Shown piece after piece: positions 42,456 through 48,238 of a DNA stretch of 48,238 bases. Origin of the DNA: Thalassovita litoralis (GTDB taxonomy: Bacteria > Pseudomonadota > Alphaproteobacteria > Rhodobacterales > Rhodobacteraceae); assembly GCF_900182725.1 (NCBI RefSeq), contig NZ_FXTO01000024.1:1-48238 (forward strand), read 5' to 3'. Each line of letters begins with the position of its first letter. Position 1 is the first letter of the stretch. The translations under genes and the position numbers were made by a program. Below the pieces are notes generated by a model. The model had not been told where the DNA came from, did not search any database, and saw only the letters and a list, made by a program, of their open reading frames with translations.

Positions 42456-42486
42456 TTCCGCCGGGCATCAAGAATCCCCGGCGGAA
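42456..42486 (+). other. Intercistronic hairpin between monooxygenase and SDR
   Basis: A perfect 10-base stem (TTCCGCCGGG / CCCGGCGGAA) with an 11-base loop begins 5 bases after the monooxygenase stop. No T-run follows. It could protect the 3' end of a processed monooxygenase mRNA or slow transcription into the SDR. Confidence 0.6.
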
Positions 42487-42523
42487 CCAATTAAATTTGT
42501 TCATGAAAACTAGGGAGAGAGAT

Positions 42524-43279
42524 TTGGGAAGGGTATTCGGAAAAGTCGCACTGGTAACAGGTGGAGCGATGGGCATGGGAAAAGCCCATTGTGAAACGCT
42601 GGCACGTGAAGGTGCGCATGTATTTGTAACCGACCGTGACACGGAAGCGGCTGAAAGCGTAGTGAAAGGTATCATTGAAGCCGGAGGGAAGGCGGAATTC
42701 ATTCAACATGACGTGACGCTTGAAGAAGATTGGAAGAATGTCATCTCTACGGTGCAATCAAGTGCTGGTCGGCTTGATGTGCTAGTGAACAACGCTGGCA
42801 TTCTCATTCTTAAGCCGCTCCACGAAACCTCGCCTGACGAATTTGACATGACGTTCAACGTCAATGTACGCGGTATTTATCTCGGCATCCGAGCCGCGGT
42901 TCCATTGATGAAAGAGGCCGAAAAGGCATCTATTATCAATATTTCTTCAATCTATGGGATTGTTGGAGCCGCTTCGGCGGGAGCCTACATTGGATCCAAA
43001 GGCGCCGTACGGATGTTGACGAAATCCTGCGCAGTCGACCTGGCTGAAAGTGGCATACGCGTGAATTCGATCCATCCCGGTGTCATCGATACTCCCATGA
43101 CAAAAGATCTGCTACACGCCGACGAAGTTACCCGGCAGGCAATTCTGGGGGCGACGCTGCTCAAGCGACCAAGCAAACCTGAAGAGGTTTCGAATGCGGT
43201 CCTGTTCCTCGCATCGGATGAGTCATCGTTCGTTCACGGAGCAGAGATTGTAGTAGATGGCGGTTATACTGCGAATTGA
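42524..43279 (+). CDS. SDR alcohol dehydrogenase, cyclohexanol/cyclopentanol dehydrogenase type
   Basis: A 251-residue short-chain dehydrogenase. The coenzyme motif TGGAMGMG is at 12-19, Asp37 in VTDRD points to NAD, NNAG is at 89-92, and the catalytic Ser142, Tyr155 and Lys159 are present. The N-terminus MGRVFGKVALVTGG and the C-terminus SFVHGAEIVVDGGYTAN match my recollection of cyclopentanol dehydrogenase CpnA of Comamonas. TTG at 42524 is favoured because AGGGAG lies 6 bases before it and it restores the family N-terminus; an ATG at 42503 is the alternative. It should oxidise the cyclic alcohol to the ketone used by the monooxygenase. Confidence 0.87.
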   Translation: MGRVFGKVALVTGGAMGMGKAHCETLAREGAHVFVTDRDTEAAESVVKGIIEAGGKAEFIQHDVTLEEDWKNVISTVQSSAGRLDVLVNNAGILILKPLHETSPDEFDMTFNVNVRGIYLGIRAAVPLMKEAEKASIINISSIYGIVGAASAGAYIGSKGAVRMLTKSCAVDLAESGIRVNSIHPGVIDTPMTKDLLHADEVTRQAILGATLLKRPSKPEEVSNAVLFLASDESSFVHGAEIVVDGGYTAN

Positions 43280-43295
43280 CAGGGACCCATCCCGA

Positions 43296-43322
43296 GTAAC
43301 GGCTCGGAATCCGGGCCGTTAC
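43296..43322 (+). terminator. Strong hairpin between SDR and etfB
   Basis: A 12-base stem with one G-T pair (GTAACGGCTCGG / CCGGGCCGTTAC) and a 3-base AAT loop follows the SDR stop by 16 bases. The following bases CACCATTGC are not T-rich, so it may be a partial terminator or a stabilising stem. The etfB start is only 33 bases further on. Confidence 0.45.
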
Positions 43323-43355
43323 CACCATTGCAAATTTTGAAAACGATAAAAGCCA

Positions 43356-44114
43356 ATGAAAATAATTGCTCCTATAAAACGCCTAATTGACCACAACGTG
43401 AAGGTTCGCGTTAAGGCGGACGGGAGCGGAGTTGATCTCGCGAATGTGAAGATGTCGATGAACCCGTTCGACGAGATTGCGGTCGAAGAGGCGATCCGGC
43501 TGAAGGAAGCGGGCAAGGCGGACGAGGTTGTCGTCGTCTCGATCGGCGTGAAGCAGGCGCAGGAAACGCTGCGCACGGCGCTGGCGATGGGCGCGGACCG
43601 GGCGATCCTGGTTGTGGCCGCCGATGACGTGCACCAGGACATCGAGCCGCTGGCGGTGGCCAAGATCCTGAAGGCCGTGATCGACGCCGAGGCGCCGGGC
43701 CTGGTGATCGCGGGCAAGCAGGCGATCGACAATGACATGAACGCCACCGGCCAGATGCTGGCGGCGCTGCTGGGCTGGGGCCAGGCGACCTATGCCTCCG
43801 AGGTCGGGATCGAAGGCGATCATGCCGTCGTGACCCGCGAAGTGGATGGCGGGTTGCAGACGATCAAGGTCAAGCTGCCGGCGATCGTCACCGCCGATTT
43901 GCGCCTGAACGAGCCGCGCTATGCCTCGCTGCCCAACATCATGAAGGCCAAGAAGAAGCCGCTGGATGAGAAGACCGCCGCCGATTACGGCGTCGATGTC
44001 ACCCCGCGCCTGGAGATTGTGAAAACCGCCGAGCCCGCCGCACGGTCGGCAGGCGAGATGGTCGGCTCGGTCGACGAGCTGGTGTCGAAACTGAAAGAAA
44101 AGGGGATCGTGTAA
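43356..44114 (+). CDS. etfB: Electron transfer flavoprotein beta subunit
   Basis: The 252-residue subunit contains the family segments [47 protein letters not shown] and the ETF beta signature around [18 protein letters not shown]. It binds AMP and, with EtfA, carries electrons from acyl-CoA dehydrogenases to the quinone pool. Its body is distinctly GC-richer than the flanking catabolic genes, while the first 20 codons (ATGAAAATAATTGCTCC onwards) are AT-rich, which suggests recombination with a chromosomal copy. No clear ribosome binding site is seen. Confidence 0.95.
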   Translation: MKIIAPIKRLIDHNVKVRVKADGSGVDLANVKMSMNPFDEIAVEEAIRLKEAGKADEVVVVSIGVKQAQETLRTALAMGADRAILVVAADDVHQDIEPLAVAKILKAVIDAEAPGLVIAGKQAIDNDMNATGQMLAALLGWGQATYASEVGIEGDHAVVTREVDGGLQTIKVKLPAIVTADLRLNEPRYASLPNIMKAKKKPLDEKTAADYGVDVTPRLEIVKTAEPAARSAGEMVGSVDELVSKLKEKGIV

Positions 44115-45040
44115 TGGCTGTTCTTCTCCTTGCAGAAATCGCCGGTGGCGCGCTGGCGCTGGACGCCACCGCCAAGGCGGTGACCGCTGCCAAATCGCTG
44201 GGCGATGTGACCGTTCTGGTTGCGGGCCCTGCTGCTGCGGGTCAGGCCGCGTCGCAGATCGACGGCGTGGCGAAGGTTGTGGTCGCGGATGACGCGGCCT
44301 ACGCCAACGGCCTGGCCGAGCCGGTCGCCGATCTGGTGGTCAGCCTGGCAGGCAATTATGAACATATCGTTGCTCCCTCCACGGCAAGCGCGAAAAACAT
44401 CCTGCCGCGCGTTGCGGCGCTGCTGGATGTGATGGTTCTGTCGGACGTGACGGCCATCCTGGACGGGTCCACGTTCGAGCGCCCGATCTACGCGGGCAAC
44501 GCGATGCAGACGGTAAAGTCCAACGATTCCAAGAAGTTACTGACCGTCCGCACCACCGCCTTCGACGCGGCTGGCCAGGGTGGCTCGGCCGCCGTCGAGG
44601 CCATCGCAGCAGCCGGCAACGCGGGCCTGAGCGCCTGGGTCGAGGACAAGGTCGCGGCGTCGGATCGTCCGGAACTGACCTCGGCCAAGGTCGTGGTCTC
44701 GGGCGGGCGCGGCGTCGGTTCCGAGGAAAATTTCGCGATTATTGAAGCACTTGCGGACAAACTGGGTGCTGCCGTCGGCGCCTCGCGCGCGGCTGTGGAC
44801 TCTGGGTTCGCACCGAACGACTGGCAGGTCGGCCAGACCGGCAAGGTCGTGGCGCCCGAGCTGTATATCGCGGTCGGGATTTCCGGGGCAATTCAACACC
44901 TTGCGGGGATGAAGGACAGTAAGGTCATCGTCGCCATCAACAAGGACGAAGAGGCCCCCATCTTCCAAATCGCCGATTACGGCCTCGTCGCAGACCTCTT
45001 CGACGCAGTCCCGGACCTGACAAAGGCACTCAAAGAATGA
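44114..45040 (+). CDS. etfA: Electron transfer flavoprotein alpha subunit
   Basis: The 308-residue subunit shows the C-terminal FAD-binding region of Etf[12 protein letters not shown], the segment [45 protein letters not shown] and [10 protein letters not shown]. Its ATG overlaps the etfB stop (TAATG), so the two are coupled. It has the same GC-rich composition as etfB. The likely donor is the adipyl-CoA dehydrogenase at 32838-33998; no ETF:quinone oxidoreductase is in the window, so the chromosomal one must be used. Confidence 0.95.
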   Translation: MAVLLLAEIAGGALALDATAKAVTAAKSLGDVTVLVAGPAAAGQAASQIDGVAKVVVADDAAYANGLAEPVADLVVSLAGNYEHIVAPSTASAKNILPRVAALLDVMVLSDVTAILDGSTFERPIYAGNAMQTVKSNDSKKLLTVRTTAFDAAGQGGSAAVEAIAAAGNAGLSAWVEDKVAASDRPELTSAKVVVSGGRGVGSEENFAIIEALADKLGAAVGASRAAVDSGFAPNDWQVGQTGKVVAPELYIAVGISGAIQHLAGMKDSKVIVAINKDEEAPIFQIADYGLVADLFDAVPDLTKALKE

Positions 45041-46236
45041 CAAACGTCTATATCTGCGATTACATCCGCACACCAATCGGTCGCTATGGCGGCGCGCTTT
45101 CTTCTGTGCGAGCCGACGATCTTGGCGCAATCCCACTCAGGGCCTTGGCCAGCCGAAACCCGGGGCTAGATCTAGCGACCATTGACGAAGTGATTTTTGG
45201 CTGCGCCAACCAAGCGGGAGAGGACAACCGTAATGTTGCTCGCATGTCGCTTCTACTAGCTGGATTTCCGGATTGTGTACCGGGGACAACAATGAATCGG
45301 TTGTGCGGGTCGGGCATGGATGCGATAATCACGGCCGCCCGCGCTATCAAATCAGGAGAGGCCGATCTCATTGTCGCAGGTGGTGTGGAAAGCATGTCGC
45401 GTGCTCCGTTTGTGATGCCAAAAGCTACAACAGTATTCTCGCGCGAGAATAGTGTGGAAGACACCACCATCGGCTGGCGCTTCGTCAATAGACTGATGAA
45501 GAGCCAATACGGCGTCGACAGTATGCCTGAAACGGCCGAAAACGTGGCTGAAGTCTTCGGCATCAACCGCGCCGACCAAGATGCTTTCGCCCTACATTCC
45601 CAGCAAAAGGCGAGCGTTGCTATGGCGAACGGTCGTTTGGCCCGTGAAATTGTCCCGGTAGAGATTCCTCAGCGAAAGGGGGAGCCAAAGATCGTCGTAC
45701 AGGATGAACACCCTCGCGCGAGTACGACTTTGGAAGCGCTCGCCCAACTGAAAACTTTCGTAAAAGCGGATGGCACGGTAACCGCAGGGAATTCTTCAGG
45801 CGTGAACGATGGTGCCGCAGCATTGATCCTTGCCACCAGCGACGTCGCAAAAAAATTTGGCCTCACGCCGGTCGCAAGGGTCTTGGGCGGCGCAACCGCC
45901 GGCGTTGCACCGCGCATCATGGGTTTCGGGCCGGCACCGGCGTCGAAAAAGCTGATGGCGCGACTTGGACTGAAACAAGAAGACTTCTCGGTGATCGAAC
46001 TTAACGAAGCCTTTGCTTCGCAGGGTCTGGCCACACTACGGCACCTGGGGATCGCGGATGATGATGCCCGCGTGAACCCAAACGGCGGCGCTATTGCTCT
46101 CGGCCATCCGCTTGGCATGTCGGGTGCCCGCATCACCGGCTCAGCGATGCTGGACCTCAAACCTGGAGAAAAGTCGTTGTCGACCATGTGTATTGGCGTG
46201 GGACAGGGAATTGCAATCGCACTCGAAGCTGTCTGA
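45037..46236 (+). CDS. pcaF: 3-oxoadipyl-CoA thiolase
   Basis: A 399-residue thiolase. The nucleophile Cys90 is in MNRLCGSGMDA, the NEAFASQ segment and GGAIALGHPLGMSG carry the His (about 357), and the second Cys is in TMCIGVGQG (about 385). The N-terminus, ICDYIRTPIGRYGGAL, and FGCANQAGEDNRNVARM are characteristic of PcaF/PaaJ enzymes that cleave 3-oxoadipyl-CoA to succinyl-CoA and acetyl-CoA. The gene overlaps the etfA stop by 4 bases. Codon use returns to the less GC-rich style of the monooxygenase genes. It completes the predicted pathway. Confidence 0.93.
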   Translation: MTNVYICDYIRTPIGRYGGALSSVRADDLGAIPLRALASRNPGLDLATIDEVIFGCANQAGEDNRNVARMSLLLAGFPDCVPGTTMNRLCGSGMDAIITAARAIKSGEADLIVAGGVESMSRAPFVMPKATTVFSRENSVEDTTIGWRFVNRLMKSQYGVDSMPETAENVAEVFGINRADQDAFALHSQQKASVAMANGRLAREIVPVEIPQRKGEPKIVVQDEHPRASTTLEALAQLKTFVKADGTVTAGNSSGVNDGAAALILATSDVAKKFGLTPVARVLGGATAGVAPRIMGFGPAPASKKLMARLGLKQEDFSVIELNEAFASQGLATLRHLGIADDDARVNPNGGAIALGHPLGMSGARITGSAMLDLKPGEKSLSTMCIGVGQGIAIALEAV

Positions 46237-46559
46237 GGTGCCGTGACAGCCTAAAAATTACCATAATCTTGATTACGCGATTATTGGTCGACCCCAAATT
46301 TTCCGTGTAGAATTCGCCCTCTACCACCTCCCTGTGGGCGATACCCTGGCGGTACCGGAACCTCTCTCCGGTGCCGCCCTTTCCTGAAAGAACGATTGAA
46401 CGGCCCATAATGTTTGCGAGACGGATCATCACGTGACCTGCGTTTCGGCAGGCATTCCATTCCGGCGATCTCGCGCCATCCCAAGATTTCTTCTCTGCAC
46501 TTCCGAATGTAACATATATCGCGTGGCGATATTTCGCGCATCGTGTCCGTTTCAACGGC
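46237..46559. other. 323-base non-coding stretch after the catabolic operon
   Basis: No convincing gene is present. It holds the hairpin at 46348-46378 and AT-rich stretches at about 46249-46290 and 46507-46540 that could include the promoter of the HTH gene. It is the right border of the catabolic island; no IS end or repeat was recognised. Confidence 0.5.
46348..46378 (+). terminator. Hairpin downstream of pcaF, possible terminator
   Basis: A 12-base stem, GGCGGTACCGGA / TCCGGTGCCGCC, with one G-T pair and a 7-base loop, followed by CTTTCCT. The T-run is short, so termination would be partial or factor-assisted. It is 112 bases after the pcaF stop. Confidence 0.45.
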
Positions 46560-46769
46560 ATGAACTTGCGGGACCGTGTAGCACTAAACATCCAGGAATT
46601 GAGACGCGCCCGCAGCCTCAGCCAGGAGGAGCTTGCTCATCGGGCCGATGTGAGTCGCGGCCATATGGGCAAGCTCGAGAACGCCAAGTTCGCGGCCTCC
46701 CTCGACCTTCTCGAACGTATCGCCAAAGCACTGAACGTAGATCCAGCAGAGCTCTTCACAAAACGCTAG
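46560..46769 (+). CDS. Small XRE-family HTH protein
   Basis: A 69-residue protein consisting almost entirely of a Cro/C1-type helix-turn-helix: IQELRRARSLSQEELAHRADVS with recognition helix VSRGHMGKLENAKF, then LLERIAKALNVDPAELF. Such single-domain regulators control plasmid genes or their own transcription. The target is unknown. Confidence 0.8.
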   Translation: MNLRDRVALNIQELRRARSLSQEELAHRADVSRGHMGKLENAKFAASLDLLERIAKALNVDPAELFTKR

Positions 46770-46845
46770 CCAGTTTTTGCCAGCCCCTGATGCGTCCTGG
46801 AGCGGAACGTCTCAAGAGGTAGTCAAATGGAGTGCAGAGAGTTCG

Positions 46846-47046
46846 ATGGGTAAGAAGAAGACAGGCTGGCCCTTCCAGAACGGGTTTCTGAACGACGGTG
46901 CGCAGGAGATTCACCTGTTCACCGATTACCGTTGGAATGATGGCTCGGTGAGCCGCCGCTGGCATGTCGATCCAGAACGCTTTGATGCTTGTCTGGTCGA
47001 GCTTCGCCCAGTTTCCCTGAAGGCATCAGACCGTTCGGATCAGTAG
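46846..47046 (+). CDS. Small hypothetical protein
   Basis: A 66-residue protein, MGKKKTGWPFQNGFLNDG at the start and FTDYRWNDGSVSRRWHVDPERFDACLVELRP in the middle. ATG at 46846 follows GAGAG; the frame opens at 46777, but that start has no support. No domain is recognised. It converges on and overlaps by 7 bases the gene at 47040-47618, which is on the opposite strand. Confidence 0.45.
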   Translation: MGKKKTGWPFQNGFLNDGAQEIHLFTDYRWNDGSVSRRWHVDPERFDACLVELRPVSLKASDRSDQ

Positions 47047-47618
47047 GAGAACCACTCCGAGTGGCCCATGTTGCCCTCGTAGTCGCCGTATTCAACCATG
47101 ATACTGCGCAAATAGAAGTACGAGGAACCTCCGCCGGTCGGATAGGCGATCTCCTGACCGCCTTCCGATACGAATGCCTCGGGCCAGGGCGTGTGGGATC
47201 GGTAGACCCGCTGGATGTACCGGCAGGTGCGGTTCTCTCGGTCGCAGGAACGGAGAGACCAGTCCCAATACTGTTCACCTCCCCTTTCTCTATAGGCTTG
47301 ACCGGTGAACCAGATCACATGGGTGCGGTTCAGCCATTCGTATTCGGGCAGAGTGGTGTCGAGCTCGCCCTCCCCGCCGGGCCCGCCCAGCTCGACCGGC
47401 ACATGTGCGAAGGTGCAGACCCCGAAGGGCGGCAGGCTCGGCCAGGGCGTGATGCGGCGGATCATAGTGCGATAGGCCCGTGCACAGACTGCGCTCGGGG
47501 GGAAGCCGCCAGCCATGCAGAGCATGATGGCGCAGTCGATGTCATAGGCCTGCGCCTTCCCCGGGGCTCCGAACACCGCCATCACCCCCATCGCCGCTGC
47601 CATCGCCTGTCGCTTCAT
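47040..47618 (-). CDS. Exported TrbM-like conjugation-associated protein
   Basis: The 192-residue protein has a signal peptide ending near GKAQA (residues 20-24). The mature start, YDIDCAIMLCMAGGFPPSAVCARAY, resembles TrbM of conjugation systems, which carries CxxxLCLxxG and later cysteines; further Cys residues occur in PFGVCTF and SCDRENRTCRY, suggesting disulfides in the periplasm. ATG at 47618 follows GGGAGAGCGAC. The assignment is tentative since homology beyond the N-terminal motif is unclear. It is the only other transfer-related gene outside the left end of the window. Confidence 0.55.
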   Translation of the reverse strand: MKRQAMAAAMGVMAVFGAPGKAQAYDIDCAIMLCMAGGFPPSAVCARAYRTMIRRITPWPSLPPFGVCTFAHVPVELGGPGGEGELDTTLPEYEWLNRTHVIWFTGQAYRERGGEQYWDWSLRSCDRENRTCRYIQRVYRSHTPWPEAFVSEGGQEIAYPTGGGSSYFYLRSIMVEYGDYEGNMGHSEWFSY

Positions 47619-47750
47619 GTCGCTCTCCCGCAAAAGTTGCGCAGACTATCGCGCAATATGTATTTTTCTGCAATATGTCGTATTGACTCCATATGACTTT
47701 ATGGCCTTAGTGTCGTGCAGTAGAAGGGCTCTCGTGGGGAGAGTCCGAAC

Positions 47751-48065
47751 ATGCCGATAGCGCGCAACCAGATCCTGATCACCATCGATGGTGTCAAAGA
47801 CCTGTCCGAACAGGGCATCGCGTTCCGCTGCCGGTATGAACTCGTGGGGTTCACGGACGATGGCAAGCCGCGCTACCAGTGCATCTACCTGCGCGAGGGT
47901 GAGCCGGAAGCCATTCTGGTCTCGACCCGGATCACCCCGCACGGGCCTGAGCCGCGGTATTTCAACATATGGCCAGGGCTCTTCAAACATCATCTCGAGT
48001 TCGGTGACGGGCGCGATCTGCGCTTTGGTCCTGACTACAGCATCACCCTCGAGGAGCGCGGCTGA
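47751..48065 (+). CDS. Hypothetical plasmid protein
   Basis: A 104-residue protein with GGGGAGAG before its ATG. Visible segments are IDGVKDLSEQGIAFRCRYELVG and AILVSTRITPHGPEPRYFNI. No motif or membrane segment is recognised. It diverges from the TrbM-like gene across 132 bases that contain two direct copies of GCAATATGT (47653 and 47670), possibly part of a shared control region. The opposite-strand frame was rejected as its shadow. Confidence 0.52.
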   Translation: MPIARNQILITIDGVKDLSEQGIAFRCRYELVGFTDDGKPRYQCIYLREGEPEAILVSTRITPHGPEPRYFNIWPGLFKHHLEFGDGRDLRFGPDYSITLEERG

Positions 48066-48143
48066 CGTTATCGCCTTCGGCCGCGACGGCACAGCCCGGA
48101 CTTCGGGCTGGACCTTTCACGGTGAGCGCCCTGCCTGGGCTGG

Positions 48144-48238
48144 TGTCACTGTACCCTAATTAATCAGATTCTGCGGATTGGAAGCGTTTTCGGCAGATTC
48201 TGTACCCTTAATTGCAATATATCCACAGGGCGCTGCGT
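48144..48238 (+). mobile_element. IS21-family insertion sequence, left terminal part only
   Basis: The segment starts TGTCACTGTACCCTAATTAATC, an inverted copy of the tip at 71-95, and has a second internal repeat TGTACCCTTAATT at 48201-48213. It is the outer end of an IS21-type element that continues beyond the window. Its orientation is the same as that of the partial element at the left end. The two flanks (GGCTGG before, TCCGTC after) do not share a target duplication. Confidence 0.72.

Noticed and set aside
41324-42490. A 388-residue minus-strand open frame
   Set aside because: Antisense of the monooxygenase gene, which has both Rossmann motifs and the family fingerprint.
46157-46591. 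A 144-residue minus-strand frame in the region after pcaF
   Set aside because: It overlaps the pcaF 3' end and has no recognisable domain or start signal; the stretch is better seen as non-coding.
47646-48092. A 148-residue minus-strand open frame
   Set aside because: It overlaps the plus-strand 104-residue gene, which has a good ribosome binding site and a more protein-like composition; the minus-strand frame would also run through the divergent control region.
1-48238. CRISPR arrays, tRNA or rRNA genes
   Set aside because: No regularly spaced repeats and no tRNA or rRNA signature were found by eye; a dedicated scan would be needed to exclude a degenerate copy.

Overview
The window looks like a block of a large repABC plasmid from an alphaproteobacterium, most likely a Rhodobacteraceae member. 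The evidence is a complete repABC cassette with its antisense RNA, a set of small accessory proteins typical of these plasmids, high GC, and an EtfB/EtfA and 3-oxoadipyl-CoA thiolase of alphaproteobacterial type. No rRNA, tRNA, CRISPR array or relaxase gene was seen.

Layout. 1-95 is the inner end of an IS21-type element, which cuts a virB4 gene at its Walker A motif. 90-3644 is the remnant of a type IV secretion operon (virB4 C-terminal half, lipoprotein, lytic transglycosylase, virB5, broken virB8). 3645-8733 is a patchwork of defence and toxin genes: a SIR2-like protein with a possible SOS box, a GNAT-toxin/DUF1778 pair with a double operator, a small repeat protein, an E2-like/SEC-C protein divergent from an XRE/ImmA pair, and a truncated DUF1403 gene. 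8890-15154 holds an integrase, a decayed large ParB-like gene, two parS-like palindromes and repC-repB-repA on the minus strand. 15347-27500 is a minus-strand plasmid accessory block: DUF2493 protein, Toprim protein, a 1465-residue methyltransferase/helicase of the Strawberry-notch/DarB type, a ParDE pair, small DUF proteins and an intact large ParB-like protein. An IS3 element (27604-28858) forms the border to a catabolic island.

The catabolic island (28997-46236) is the most coherent system here. It encodes every enzyme expected to take cyclohexanol (or a related cyclic alcohol or ketone) to central metabolism: SDR alcohol dehydrogenase, cyclohexanone-type Baeyer-Villiger monooxygenase, lactone hydrolase, iron-type hydroxyacid dehydrogenase, semialdehyde dehydrogenase, class III CoA-transferase, acyl-CoA dehydrogenase with its own electron-transfer flavoprotein, fused enoyl-CoA hydratase/3-hydroxyacyl-CoA dehydrogenase, and 3-oxoadipyl-CoA thiolase. 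Two divergent transcription units start between iclR (34808) and the aldehyde dehydrogenase (34980). IclR and AraC regulators and a 4HBT thioesterase lie in the minus-strand unit. A degenerate IS5-type element (38546-39592) interrupts the plus-strand unit. The substrate is inferred from family membership and from recalled similarity of the monooxygenase and SDR to the characterised chn/cpn enzymes.

46237-48143 returns to plasmid genes (HTH regulator, orphan, TrbM-like exported protein, small unknown protein). 48144-48238 is the outer end of a second, or the same, IS21-type element, so the 48 kb block is bounded by like-oriented IS21 ends.
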